From Verrucomicrobiota bacterium (GTDB lineage Bacteria; Verrucomicrobiota; Verrucomicrobiia; Verrucomicrobiales; Akkermansiaceae), in the NCBI GenBank assembly GCA_026397725.1, contig JAPLUI010000392.1, positions 1 to 64,000 on the forward strand: DNA of 64,000 nt, given 5' to 3'. Of this stretch, positions 26,401-34,718 are shown one piece after another. Position numbers and translations under genes: made by a program. Position 1 is the first letter of the stretch. Every line of letters starts with the position of its first letter. The notes beneath the pieces were generated by a model that was given only the letters and a program-made list of their open reading frames with translations, was not told the origin of the DNA and did not search any database.

Positions 26401-28525
26401 TCCCGTCCGCCTGCAACGCGAGGGAATCGACATAGCTGTTGGCGTCCGGGTTGAAGCCGGCGTCGAGGCTGCCGTCGGGATTGAGCCGGGCGATGCGGTT
26501 GCGGCCCGCTCCGCCCACGGTGGTGAAGCCGCCACTCATCAGGATTTTTCCGTCCGCCTGCAACGCGAGGGAATAGACCCTGGGGGTATAGACCGTGGAA
26601 TTGGCGTCGGGGTTGAATCCGGAGTCGAGACTGCCGTCGGCATTGAGCCGGGCGATGCGGTTGCGGGCCACCCCGCCCACGGTGGTGAAGTTTCCCCCCA
26701 CCAGGATCTTCCCGTCCGCTTGTACCGCGAGGGAACCGACACTGTCGTTGGCGTTCGGGTTGAAGCCGGGGTCGAGACTGCCGTCGGCATTGAGTCGGGC
26801 GATGTGGTTGCGGGCCACTCCGCCCACGGTGGTGAACATGCCCCCCATGAGGATTTTCCCGTCCGCCTGCACCGCGAGGGAACCGACACTGTCGTTGGCG
26901 TTCGGGTTGAAGCCGGGGTCGAGGCTGCCGTCGGCATTGAGCCGGGCGATGTTGTTGCGGGCCACCCCGCCCACGGTGCTGAACAAGCCTCCCATCAGGA
27001 TCTTCCCATCCGCCTGCACCGCGAAGGAACTGACGCCACCATAGTTGACGTTCGGGTTGAAGGCGTAATCGGAATATATTCCCGTGCCCCTGAGTCCGAT
27101 GGTGAACGGGCTTTCATCCCAGTCATTGCTGGCTATCGAAAGCTGGGCGACGAGGTTCACACCACCAACTGCGGAAAACTCCACCGTGAAGGTCGTGCTG
27201 GCACCCGGCGCGAGTGTGGTGACTCCGGGGCTGACAACCGTGAAAGCCACCAGGTTTGTCCCGCCGATGCTCACGGCAAGTCCCGCGAGGGGAGCGTCGC
27301 CCACGTTGGTGATGGTGAAGGTCTTGACCGTGCCCGGTGCGGCAAATTCCGCAGTGCCGAAATCCACCTTGGCCGCACCCGAGACCAGCACGGTCCCATC
27401 AACCGTGACCGCGATGTCCGGGAAACTGCCGGAGCCATAGGTGGCGATTTGCTCGATGATGCCGGAACTGCCATTTTGATATCCTCCCTGGCTCCGGCCG
27501 CGTGCCCGCACCCAGGCGCTGGCCGGCAGGGACAGGCCGGTCATGCGCCAGCCTCCGGCAACACGCGTGCCGCCGCCCTCGCCAACCCACGCGCTGCCGT
27601 TCCAGATCTCGAAGGTGACCTGCCCGACCTCCGGTGCCGAGCCGCCCCGGGTCCAGTCGATCTGGCTGGTTCCGGTGACGGTGAGCGTCTGCGCGGCGGC
27701 GACGTTGTTCTGCAACCGGGTGATGCAGTTGCGGGCCACCCCGCCCACGGTGTCGAAGCCCCCTCCAATCAGGATCTTCCCATCCGCCTGCAGCGCGACA
27801 GAGTGGACACTGCCGCTGGCGTTCGGGTTGCAACCGGTATCGAGGCTGCCGTCGGCATTGAGCCGGGCGATGCGGTTGCGGGTCACCCCGCCCAAGGTGG
27901 TGAAGTACCCCCCCACCAGGATTTTCCCGTCGGTCTGCAACGCGAGGGAATAGACCCAAGTGCTGGCGCTTGGGTTGAAGCCGGGGTCGAGGCTGCCGTC
28001 GGCATTGAGCCGGGCGATGCGGTTGCGGGCGATGCCGCCCACGGTGGTGAACCCGCCCCCCATGAGAATCTTCCCGTCCGCCTGCAAGACGACGGAATTG
28101 ACCGTGGAGCTGGCATTCGGGTTGAAGCCGGGGTCGAGGCTGCCATCAACATTGAGCCGGGCGATGTGGTTGCGGGCCACCCCGCCCACGCTCGTGAAAT
28201 ACCCCCCGATCAGGATCTTCCCGTCCGCCTGCACCGCGAGGGAATCAACCGAGGGGAGAGTGCCCGTGGACGGGGCATTGGCGTCCGGGTTGAAGCCGGT
28301 GTCGAGGCTGCCGTCGGCATTGAGCCGGGCGATGTGGTTGCGGGCCACCCCGCCCACGGCGCCGAAGTAGCCCCCCACGAGGATCTTCCCGTCCGCCTGC
28401 ACCGCGAGGGAATGCACACTGCTGTTGACGTTTGGGTTGAAGTCATCCGGCGTCTGGGCGCTGGAGTTGGGAATGGAGAGCAGCATGGCGCAAAAGCCAA
28501 GGAGGAAGTGGCGGAACGTTTTCAT
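23407..28525 (-). pseudogene. Giant exported delta-60 repeat (beta-propeller) protein, split by an indel
   Basis: Reading from ATG 28525, a signal peptide (LLGFCAMLLSIPNSSAQ) is followed by 16 delta-60 repeats of about 48 residues (consensus VxSLAxQADGKILxGGxFTTVGGxARNxIARLNADGSLDxGFNP). The first frame runs to 24701. The frame then changes near 24790, and the second frame (to 23407) carries the last three repeats and the C-terminal DFDRDGIPNIIEFAFGLNP tail. Repeats come in blocks of 5, 7 and 7. After blocks 1 and 2 come a TGTSQIDWTRGGSAPEV segment and an ASPM/Hydin-type sandwich domain (choice-of-anchor D); after block 3 a diverged version leads to the tail. The junction lacks about ten residues of repeat 17, so a deletion that is not a multiple of three explains the break. 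Function unknown; surface location inferred. Confidence 0.8.
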
Positions 28526-29201
28526 AGGATTGTGGATGGTGGCTTACCGGTCCTAGAGTCAAAGGTCGGAAGACGCCAAGGGGACCAGGGGACCAGGGGA
28601 TCTGACGCGGGATTCATGGGAGCAACTCGGCTTGCAGGTCTGCAAATCAAAACACGGATATTTTGTCAAGCCGAACGACTGGGTTGCTGGCCGCCGCGGT
28701 TCCAAGTCGAAACTTCTACCACTTAGTATTTATCTTCCTGCGCCTTTGCGCGAGCCACTTTTCAGCTCTCGGCCACTCTCATTCCGGTTAGGTGGTTCTC
28801 GCGCAAAGGCGCAGTCTTTCAGAATCAGGAAATCCTGATTCTTGGGTATCACGGCATCTTGGAGATTGCCATATCCCTCAGTGGAAGGGAAGATTCTTCA
28901 ACCGCGGATTGACGCTGATGAGGAAAATGATAGGTAGCGGCGATAACCGGTCGCCGCAGATCAATTCAGGAAAAAAAGGCGGGAAGATTAGGGGCGGAAG
29001 AATTGAGAATAGATTTCTGAACTGAATCGGCGAGGAGTCCATTGCCCGGCCGCAGGGCGGCGCTACGCGGGGATCCGTCAGTGGGAGGGCCACGGCCCGA
29101 GACGGCGACTGGAATAATGCAAGCACACCAATTTTCGTTGGAAAACCCATGCGATTTGACTTCGCCACTCCGGGCAGTCATCTTCCAGTCCGCCCCACCT
29201 G
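28526..29201. other. Gene-free region with inverted repeat
   Basis: No supported gene in 676 bp. It holds a tandem GGGGACCA run near 28580, a 17-bp inverted repeat at 28738-28814 and fragments resembling verrucomicrobial intergenic repeats (ACCGCGGATTGACGCTGATG near 28900). The promoter for the delta-60 gene should lie at its left edge. Confidence 0.4.
28738..28814. repeat. 17-bp perfect inverted repeat
   Basis: CTGCGCCTTTGCGCGAG at 28738-28754 and its exact complement CTCGCGCAAAGGCGCAG at 28798-28814, separated by 43 bp. This could form a cruciform, a transcript hairpin or the ends of a small mobile element. Confidence 0.85.
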
Positions 29202-29778
29202 ATGAAAAACCACGACTCCCCCTTCAATCGCGTGAAACGGGACCCCGCGACGGCCGCGCCGTTCGGATGGAGTCCGGATCGTCATTTGATTGTTTCGGCG
29301 AAGGAATTGCCGACGCTCCCGATCACGCAGCGCGTGATGGTGACCCGCGACCAGATCGACATCGTCGACTGGGTGTACCCATTGTCGTACATCTCAAAGA
29401 GTTGGTTGGTGTGGTTTCAACAGACGGCCCTCCGGTGGGTCAAAACGGATAACAGTCCTCAACCCCGGGAATGGATCAACGGCATTGTGGACGCTTTTCA
29501 GGCCGGACTGGCCGGAAGACTCTGAAGCCGATTACGGATTCATGCTGTGGGACGGCCTGAGCAAGGGCACCCTCAACAACATCCTCAACCTGCTCGAACG
29601 CGGCAAGAAAGTCGTCGTCTTCTACGGTCCCAGCGGCCACTGCAAAACCCTGCGCCAAATCCCGGACCTCCTCCCATTGCTCGCGCAATGCCCACAATCC
29701 GCCATGGACGAATTCGAAGCCAAGCTCGATCTCACTTCAAGAATTACCCCGGCTCAGTCCACCCTCAATCTGGTCTGA
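29202..29778 (+). pseudogene. Fragments of unknown gene(s), second part nucleotide-binding-like
   Basis: Two overlapping plus-strand frames each look coding. The first (29202-29525) contains VTRDQIDIVDWVYPLSYISK and WLVWFQQTALRWVKTD. The second (from about 29485) contains DYGFMLWDGLSKGTLNNILN and LLERGKKVVVFYGP, a pattern I associate with Rossmann-like SLOG/DprA-type or deoxyribosyltransferase-like proteins, but only weakly. Each lacks the rest of a domain, and the frame changes near 29500, so these are probably remnants joined by deletion. The end abuts the truncated minus-strand AlbA_2-like gene. No confident function. Confidence 0.35.
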
Positions 29779-29809
29779 ACGCCACATGCTGGATGATGCG
29801 GTGGGTCTC

Positions 29810-29917
29810 CTAAACCCATTGCGGCAACTCGCCACGCCCATCCCGCCCCTGCGCGAGCTTGGCCTCGATCTCAAGGGTCTCGGTGAAATCGTCAGGTAGG
29901 AAAAGGGCGTCGCTCAT
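29810..29917 (-). pseudogene. N-terminal stub of an AlbA_2/Schlafen-like gene
   Basis: ATG at 29917-29915 overlaps the TGA of the preceding gene as ATGA, so the two are translationally coupled. The 35-codon stub reads MSDALFLPDDFTETLEIEAK, LAQGRDGRGELPQWV, then TAG; the next codons read E-T. AlbA_2-type putative DNA/ATP-binding proteins begin this way (an E-x-K stretch, then GxLPxxxWETxSAFANT). The similarity ends within a few codons after the TAG. It is the third gene of the ATPase operon, lost by deletion. Confidence 0.45.
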
Positions 29918-30843
29918 GGTTTCCTGAAATTGATTTCCAATGGGGGATCGTGGAACTTAAACGCTCGCCTGCGCTCGTCGAGATAATCACCTCGAATTTT
30001 CAACAGATCCATGTGCTCGCGAAGAACCACGTCCGTCGTTTCATATACGGCATCACCACCGAAACCATAATGTCCCGTGACGAGCGCACGGTCAGTAAAA
30101 ACGGCACGCAAATGAATATTGTCGCCCCCCGGAAGCTCTTCGAGATAATGCACTCGGAACGATTCACCTTCTTTCAAAATTGGAAGGATCCACGATTCGT
30201 AGTTCTTTCTTTCGTTCTCCCTATCAAGAGATTCCGGACACCGGCGGTGAAGCGTAACGATTTTGAGTTTCGGATTATGCTTCCGACACGCCATCAGCAG
30301 GCCCTCAAAAAATCGGGCGTAAGAATCTGTCGAACTTCCTGCGCTGAAACAATAAGGATCGATCACATGAAGTTCCTTAGCAAAACGTAGGATCGGGACA
30401 ATTGGTGTCACCAGTTCGTCCGGTTTACGCGGCAAGAATCCTGATGTCTTTACCGAGTATGACTCAGCCTCTGGATCAAACTGATGGGCTACCATAAACT
30501 GTGGGTTTGAATCATCCGGCGACGAAACAATTGCTCCATCGAAATCTTTGCGGGCCAAAAAGTCGTTAACAAGCTCGTGCCAACCTCCGGCCATTTCTGA
30601 AATTCCATCAACTTTCAGAAACTTATCCCGGTTCCTTGGATGGACGATTTTGTCCCGCAAATTGTTCTTCTCGACCACGCTGAGATCCGTCCGTTCCTTG
30701 ATTGCTTGTGAGACGCATGTTCTCCAATCGTTCGGCACCAGCGGAATCCATCTGCCTCTGGCGGTTCCAAAATCTTTCAGGTATTCACGAATCCCTGTGG
30801 GGGAGAACATGACTTCCGGTTGGATGGCAATGATTTTGATCAT
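29914..30843 (-). CDS. Protein with degenerate HKD (phospholipase D-like) motif, partner of the DUF3696 ATPase
   Basis: A 309-residue protein from ATG 30843 (a TTG at 30852 is also in frame). I do not recognise a named family. The segment NIHLRAVFTDRALVTGHYGF fits H-x-(K/R)-x4-D-x5-G, close to one HKD half-site of phospholipase D-type nucleases. Upstream are a predicted alpha/beta region (HVIDPYCFSAGSSTDSYARF, then LKIVTLHRRCP) and an N-terminal IIAIQPEVMFSPTGIREYL. It starts 11 nt after the stop of the ATPase gene, and its own stop overlaps the start of an AlbA_2-like stub. This gene order suggests an operon with a nuclease-like or sensor partner. GC content is lower than in flanking genes, suggesting horizontal transfer. 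Confidence 0.55.
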   Translation of the reverse strand: MIKIIAIQPEVMFSPTGIREYLKDFGTARGRWIPLVPNDWRTCVSQAIKERTDLSVVEKNNLRDKIVHPRNRDKFLKVDGISEMAGGWHELVNDFLARKDFDGAIVSSPDDSNPQFMVAHQFDPEAESYSVKTSGFLPRKPDELVTPIVPILRFAKELHVIDPYCFSAGSSTDSYARFFEGLLMACRKHNPKLKIVTLHRRCPESLDRENERKNYESWILPILKEGESFRVHYLEELPGGDNIHLRAVFTDRALVTGHYGFGGDAVYETTDVVLREHMDLLKIRGDYLDERRRAFKFHDPPLEINFRKP

Positions 30844-30854
30844 GGAAGCCAATT

Positions 30855-32750
30855 TCAGTCATATTCGTTGAAGCGCTCATCGAAGAACCCGTCAGGCCAA
30901 GGCCGGGCAAAATCTCCATCCGAAGTCACCGGCAGTTCAACGACCTTCGCCCCGTCCTCGCCGGGCTCCACATAGAGCACCGCCACATCCTCCGGGCGGA
31001 TGCCGTTCGGGCAGGCCTTGCGCAGGGCTTCCGGCCAGTCGGCCATCTCGCCCGCGGTGGTTTCCCGGATCCGCCGCAGTATCCGCAGAATCAGGTGCTC
31101 GCTGTGGGTTTCCAGCAAGAACTTGTTGTTGTTTCCACCGAGTGCGGACTCGATGAAAACATCGCCGAGTTCGGCTTGGAGCCTTGGATGGATGTGAATT
31201 TCCGGCTGTTCGATGGCGATGAGTTGATTTTTTGAAGCAAAGGAATGGATCAGAACCGGCAGAAACTGGCTGATACCGTACCCCACGTCCTGCAGCGCCA
31301 AGCGGGTTTCACTGCCACTCTGAACGAGGCTGAGTTCATACTTCCGGTCCTCGCATTCATTTTCAATGCCCCAAGCTAGCCGCCTAGCGGCCCAATCGCC
31401 GCTCCACTCGGTGATCGTACTGCTGCTCCACTTCTCCTCAAAGAATTCGGTTAAAGGCTGATTGTGCGCCATGAAGTAGTCCCAAATTTGCTTGTCATAC
31501 ACGTCATCATGGATGCAATCATCAGCGCGAGATGTTGCCTCTTTAATGCGTTCTTCCGGTGTAAGGGAAGCGTATGGAGGTTCCCAATAATCTCCGTTCT
31601 TCCCATCGTCGAGTTCGTTATCGATTAGCGAATTGTAGAGATCAGGGTGGGCGGTGACGTAGGACGGTTTATCCAGCGTCAGCCATTCATCTACGGCATC
31701 TTCAATAAGCCCAGCCGCGCCACATGCGAAGTTTGTATTTGTCAGCAAGTCCCAAAGCTCCCGTCTAATGAGCTCAGGGCTCACTTTTCCAATGGACTCG
31801 ATTGGAAGAAATGCGCGGTTCTCCAGTCTGTAACCCGTGCCAAGCATCTTGTCGTCGCTCAACCACTTGTTAAGCTGCTTAACAAGCTCAGGATTTCTGG
31901 CGATTTCGCGCCATGCCGCCTCACATCGTTTGGAAGGATCAAAACCTCGTGGCGGAAGCTCGCGAACCGGCGGCAGATAGGTTAATTCGCAAATGGATTT
32001 CTTTGTTGCATCCTGCAGCAATTTCAAGACCTGATTGGTCTTCAGCGAAACAACTTCTTTGAGAAATCTGAGAACCCCCCTCTTAAATGAGGCCCGCAAT
32101 TTATTCATGGGCATAAATACCTCTATCCACCAACAGTCCCAGCTTGCCGGGAATCCATTGATTATCCTGAGATCAGAGACCCCCGTGCTGAGCTCGTCAG
32201 CGAGAAATCTCTGGATCTTCTCGACATCTTCTTTCGAATTCTCCGAGAACTTGCCCGCGGACTCGAAAAAACATGGATGTGCGAGGTCCAATTCCGTGAT
32301 AGTGTCACTGGAGGCTTTCAGAAAGGTCTTCCCGTCGAGAAGGATTCTGCTCCCGGTCAATCCGTAAGCGGGTTCGGCGTTTGGTTTGCTCAGCAGTCCG
32401 TAAGTCAGATCGAGTACCACGGATGTCGCGATTGGCTCAACGGACTTCTCTGTTTGATTTGGCTCGGAATCACTGGAGAATCGGAGGCTGTAGGTCACCC
32501 CCTCCGGTTGATGGCGATGCTGGATTTGGCGGAAGCCCCCGAGATTTACGTGACCCGAGCTGGCTTGTGGGGCGATCACGTTGCAATCGCCGGTCTGGAA
32601 TACGTGATTCAGCCACAGGAGCGAATGGAGCAACGAGGACTTACCCGCGCTGTTCGGTCCGAACACGAGCGTGATCGGCCTGATGGGAATCGATTGCACT
32701 TCGCTTCCGAAGGCTTTGAAGTTCGAAATGCCGATGGATTTGAGGTTCAT
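30855..32750 (-). CDS. AAA/ABC-type ATPase with C-terminal DUF3696 domain
   Basis: A 631-residue RecF/SMC-like ATPase. It begins MNLKSIGISNFKAFGSE and has Walker A VFGPNSAGKSSLLHSLLWL (residues about 29-47). The long middle is helical and rich in charged residues. The nucleotide-site half returns at LALQDVGYGISQFLPVLIHS (signature region), LIAIEQPEIHIHPRLQAEL (Walker B) and THSEHLILRILRRIRE (His switch). The C-terminus carries DUF3696, ending DGDFARPWPDGFFDERFNE. Related OLD-like and AAA_15 ATPases act in anti-phage systems together with a nuclease; that role here is inference from the operon with an HKD-like protein. It lies just downstream of an ORF6N gene on the same strand. Confidence 0.85.
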   Translation of the reverse strand: MNLKSIGISNFKAFGSEVQSIPIRPITLVFGPNSAGKSSLLHSLLWLNHVFQTGDCNVIAPQASSGHVNLGGFRQIQHRHQPEGVTYSLRFSSDSEPNQTEKSVEPIATSVVLDLTYGLLSKPNAEPAYGLTGSRILLDGKTFLKASSDTITELDLAHPCFFESAGKFSENSKEDVEKIQRFLADELSTGVSDLRIINGFPASWDCWWIEVFMPMNKLRASFKRGVLRFLKEVVSLKTNQVLKLLQDATKKSICELTYLPPVRELPPRGFDPSKRCEAAWREIARNPELVKQLNKWLSDDKMLGTGYRLENRAFLPIESIGKVSPELIRRELWDLLTNTNFACGAAGLIEDAVDEWLTLDKPSYVTAHPDLYNSLIDNELDDGKNGDYWEPPYASLTPEERIKEATSRADDCIHDDVYDKQIWDYFMAHNQPLTEFFEEKWSSSTITEWSGDWAARRLAWGIENECEDRKYELSLVQSGSETRLALQDVGYGISQFLPVLIHSFASKNQLIAIEQPEIHIHPRLQAELGDVFIESALGGNNNKFLLETHSEHLILRILRRIRETTAGEMADWPEALRKACPNGIRPEDVAVLYVEPGEDGAKVVELPVTSDGDFARPWPDGFFDERFNEYD

Positions 32751-32789
32751 GGGTCGGATTTGCAGGTGAGGAAGGAGGGGCTGGGAGGC

Positions 32790-33485
32790 TCACTCCGCGT
32801 GGAAGCCGATTTCACGTTTGGGCTGGGCTTTGGCGTCGGAGTCGGCGGCGATGAGTTGCTTGATGGCGTCGAAGATGATTTGGATGTGCTGGTCGTGCTC
32901 GGCGTATTTGTCCTCCAGGGCCTCGATTTTCTCCGCGAGCAGGGCGTTGGAGTCCATCAGGCGGCGGATTTGGACGAAGGTGCGCATGATAGCGATGTTC
33001 ACCTGCACGGCGCGGGGTGAGCGGAGGACGCTGGAGAGCATGGCGACGCCTTGCTCGGTGAAGGCGTAGGGGAGGAGGCGCCGACCGCCGCGCCCATGTG
33101 ACGTTCCAGATTGGAATAGCAAAGCCGGCTCCGCATTTTTTGCTATCGCAATTTGCGATAGCAAAGATGTTTGAGCGGGGTCATGGGTCGCCGACTGCGA
33201 TCCCAGCGAACCCGCAGTTCTTGAGATCACAGTTTGTGACCTCAAGTTCTCCGTTTCATCCTCAGTGAGTTGGAACATGAAATCGGCGGGAAAGCGGTCG
33301 AGGTTGCGCTTCACCGCCTCGTTCAGACGCCCGGTTGTCACGCCGTAAAGCTCCGCGAGATCCGAGTCGAGAATGACCTTTTCGTGCCGGAGGTAGTGGA
33401 CAAGCGGCGCGATTTTTTCGGGCACGAGCAGGCCACCAGCGGTGGCGGGCTTCGGTGCGGCGGGTGATTTCTTTTTCGCGGGCAT
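32790..33485 (-). CDS. ORF6N domain protein with palindromic in-frame insertion
   Basis: 231 residues from ATG 33485 (MPAKKKSPAAPK). The ORF6N domain runs from LRHEKVILDSDLAELYGVTT through RLNEAVKRNLDRFPADFMFQ to LTEDETENLRSQ, and resumes at GGRRLLPYAFTEQGVAMLSS, VLRSPRAVQVNIAIMRTF. Between these halves, where family members usually have only a few residues, are about 45 extra residues encoded by DNA rich in perfect palindromes. The C-terminus is a coiled coil (KIEALEDKYAEHDQHIQIIF). ORF6N proteins are phage-related DNA-binding proteins. An upstream in-frame extension to 33692 is less likely because of its composition. Confidence 0.8.
   Translation of the reverse strand: MPAKKKSPAAPKPATAGGLLVPEKIAPLVHYLRHEKVILDSDLAELYGVTTGRLNEAVKRNLDRFPADFMFQLTEDETENLRSQTVISRTAGSLGSQSATHDPAQTSLLSQIAIAKNAEPALLFQSGTSHGRGGRRLLPYAFTEQGVAMLSSVLRSPRAVQVNIAIMRTFVQIRRLMDSNALLAEKIEALEDKYAEHDQHIQIIFDAIKQLIAADSDAKAQPKREIGFHAE
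33104..33246. repeat. Three short palindromes inside the ORF6N gene
   Basis: TTCCA-GAT-TGGAA (33104-33116), TTTGCTATCGCA-ATT-TGCGATAGCAAA (33139-33165, perfect 12-bp arms) and CTTGAGATCACA-GTT-TGTGACCTCAAG (33220-33246, one mismatch). All have 3-nt loops and keep the reading frame open. Confidence 0.85.
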
Positions 33486-33756
33486 GGGATCAGGCGGCGG
33501 CGAGGGTGGCGAAAACCTGAGCGAACGGCATTTCAGGCTCGCGAAACAACTAGCGGAACGATCCGCACGAGGCAATGCGATAATGTGCGAAGGCGGCCGG
33601 TTGCGGGTGCCACCCGGTCCCCGGCACCCACCGCTGGTTTGGGGCAGTCGTGTAGAGGCGGGAGGTGTGGGTTGTGGGAAGAGCCGGCTCATTTGTGGGT
33701 GGCGAACGAGGAGGAGACTGCCACGGAATGGCAGTTCTTGCTATGGCTGAAATCCC

Positions 33757-34670
33757 ATGTATGATGACTGCGCAGTCATGAAGGGCATATTTTCAAAGAA
33801 CGGGATTTCGCTGGATCGGTTGCAGTCCTTGCAGGAGGTGGTGCGGACGGGGAGCATCACCCGTGCGGCGAAAGGGGATGCCAACCGCCAGGGCCTGATG
33901 GGCCGGCAGATCGGGGAACTTGAAGCGGCCATGGATCTCGACTTGCTGGACCGGAGCGTCAAGCCCTTGTCCCGACCCAGGCGGCGATTCGCCTGGTGGA
34001 GTCTTGCGAGCGTTTTGTGGGGGAGGTGGAAGAGGTTGCGGCGGAGGCGCAGGGCCAGCGGCGCCCGATCCGGGTGGGTGCGGGCGAGTTGGTGATCCGG
34101 GAGGTTTTGGTGCGGTGGCTTGGCAGTCAGCGCAAGGAAGCGGCGGCGATTTCGTGGGTCATCCGCAACCTGACGTCGGGCCAGATTCAGCGGGAACTCG
34201 CGGCAGAACATCTCGATGTGGGACTGGCGTCGGGCTTGGCGGAGACTGACATGGTGAGAGTGAAAGAACTCGCCAGCTACGGGATGAAGCTGGTGCTGCC
34301 GGAAAAGGGAAAGCCGGACAAGAGCGGATGGCAGCGGCTCGCCGCAGCGCGAGTGGTGGTGCTGGAAGGTGACGGCGGATTCCGGCGGTTCCTGGCAGAC
34401 TGCGAGCGGGAGCACGGGGTGAAGTTCAACATCGGTGCCGAATGCACCAGCTACCCGCAGGCGGTCGATTTGGCGGAGGCGGCGGGCTGGGCGGTGTTCG
34501 TGCCGGAGTTGTGGTGGCGGCGCTGCAAGGAATGGGCGGCCCGCACGCAGCCGCTGCCCGGGCTCGACGAATACCGGCACACCCTGCAGCTCGGATGGAA
34601 CAAGCGGGTGTCCAAGCGCCGGCCCGAGGTGGAGCGGTTGGTCAGGGAACTTGGGAGGGAGAGGAAGTAG
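33757..34670 (+). pseudogene. LysR-family regulator with a one-base frameshift
   Basis: The N-terminal frame (ATG 33757 or 33778) encodes a LysR winged helix: ISLDRLQSLQEVVRTGSITR, AAKGDANRQGLMGRQIGELE, LDLLDRSVKPLS. At a CCC run near 33972 the frame shifts. The other frame then reads PTQAAIRLVESCERFVGEVE and continues as a substrate-binding domain to WNKRVSKRRPEVERLVRELG, ending at 34670. One extra C restores a continuous protein of about 300 residues. It could be a true pseudogene or a homopolymer error. It is divergent from the ORF6N gene; its target is unknown. Confidence 0.75.
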
Positions 34671-34718
34671 CGGGCAGAGATTTTGGGAGAACAGATGACT
34701 GCGACTGGAAGCACGCAG

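Noticed and set aside
26348..28726. A 792-codon plus-strand open frame opposite the delta-60 gene
   Set aside because: It is the mirror of a GC-rich tandem repeat with a regular codon phase. The minus strand encodes clear delta-60 repeats and a signal peptide; the plus-strand product is low-complexity and has no start context.
15516..29812. Amber (TAG) readthrough as a working genetic-code change
   Set aside because: The affected genes also carry frameshifts or end shortly after the TAG, which fits plain decay.
33741..34580. Minus-strand frame opposite the LysR gene
   Set aside because: The plus strand encodes a clear LysR protein once one base is restored.
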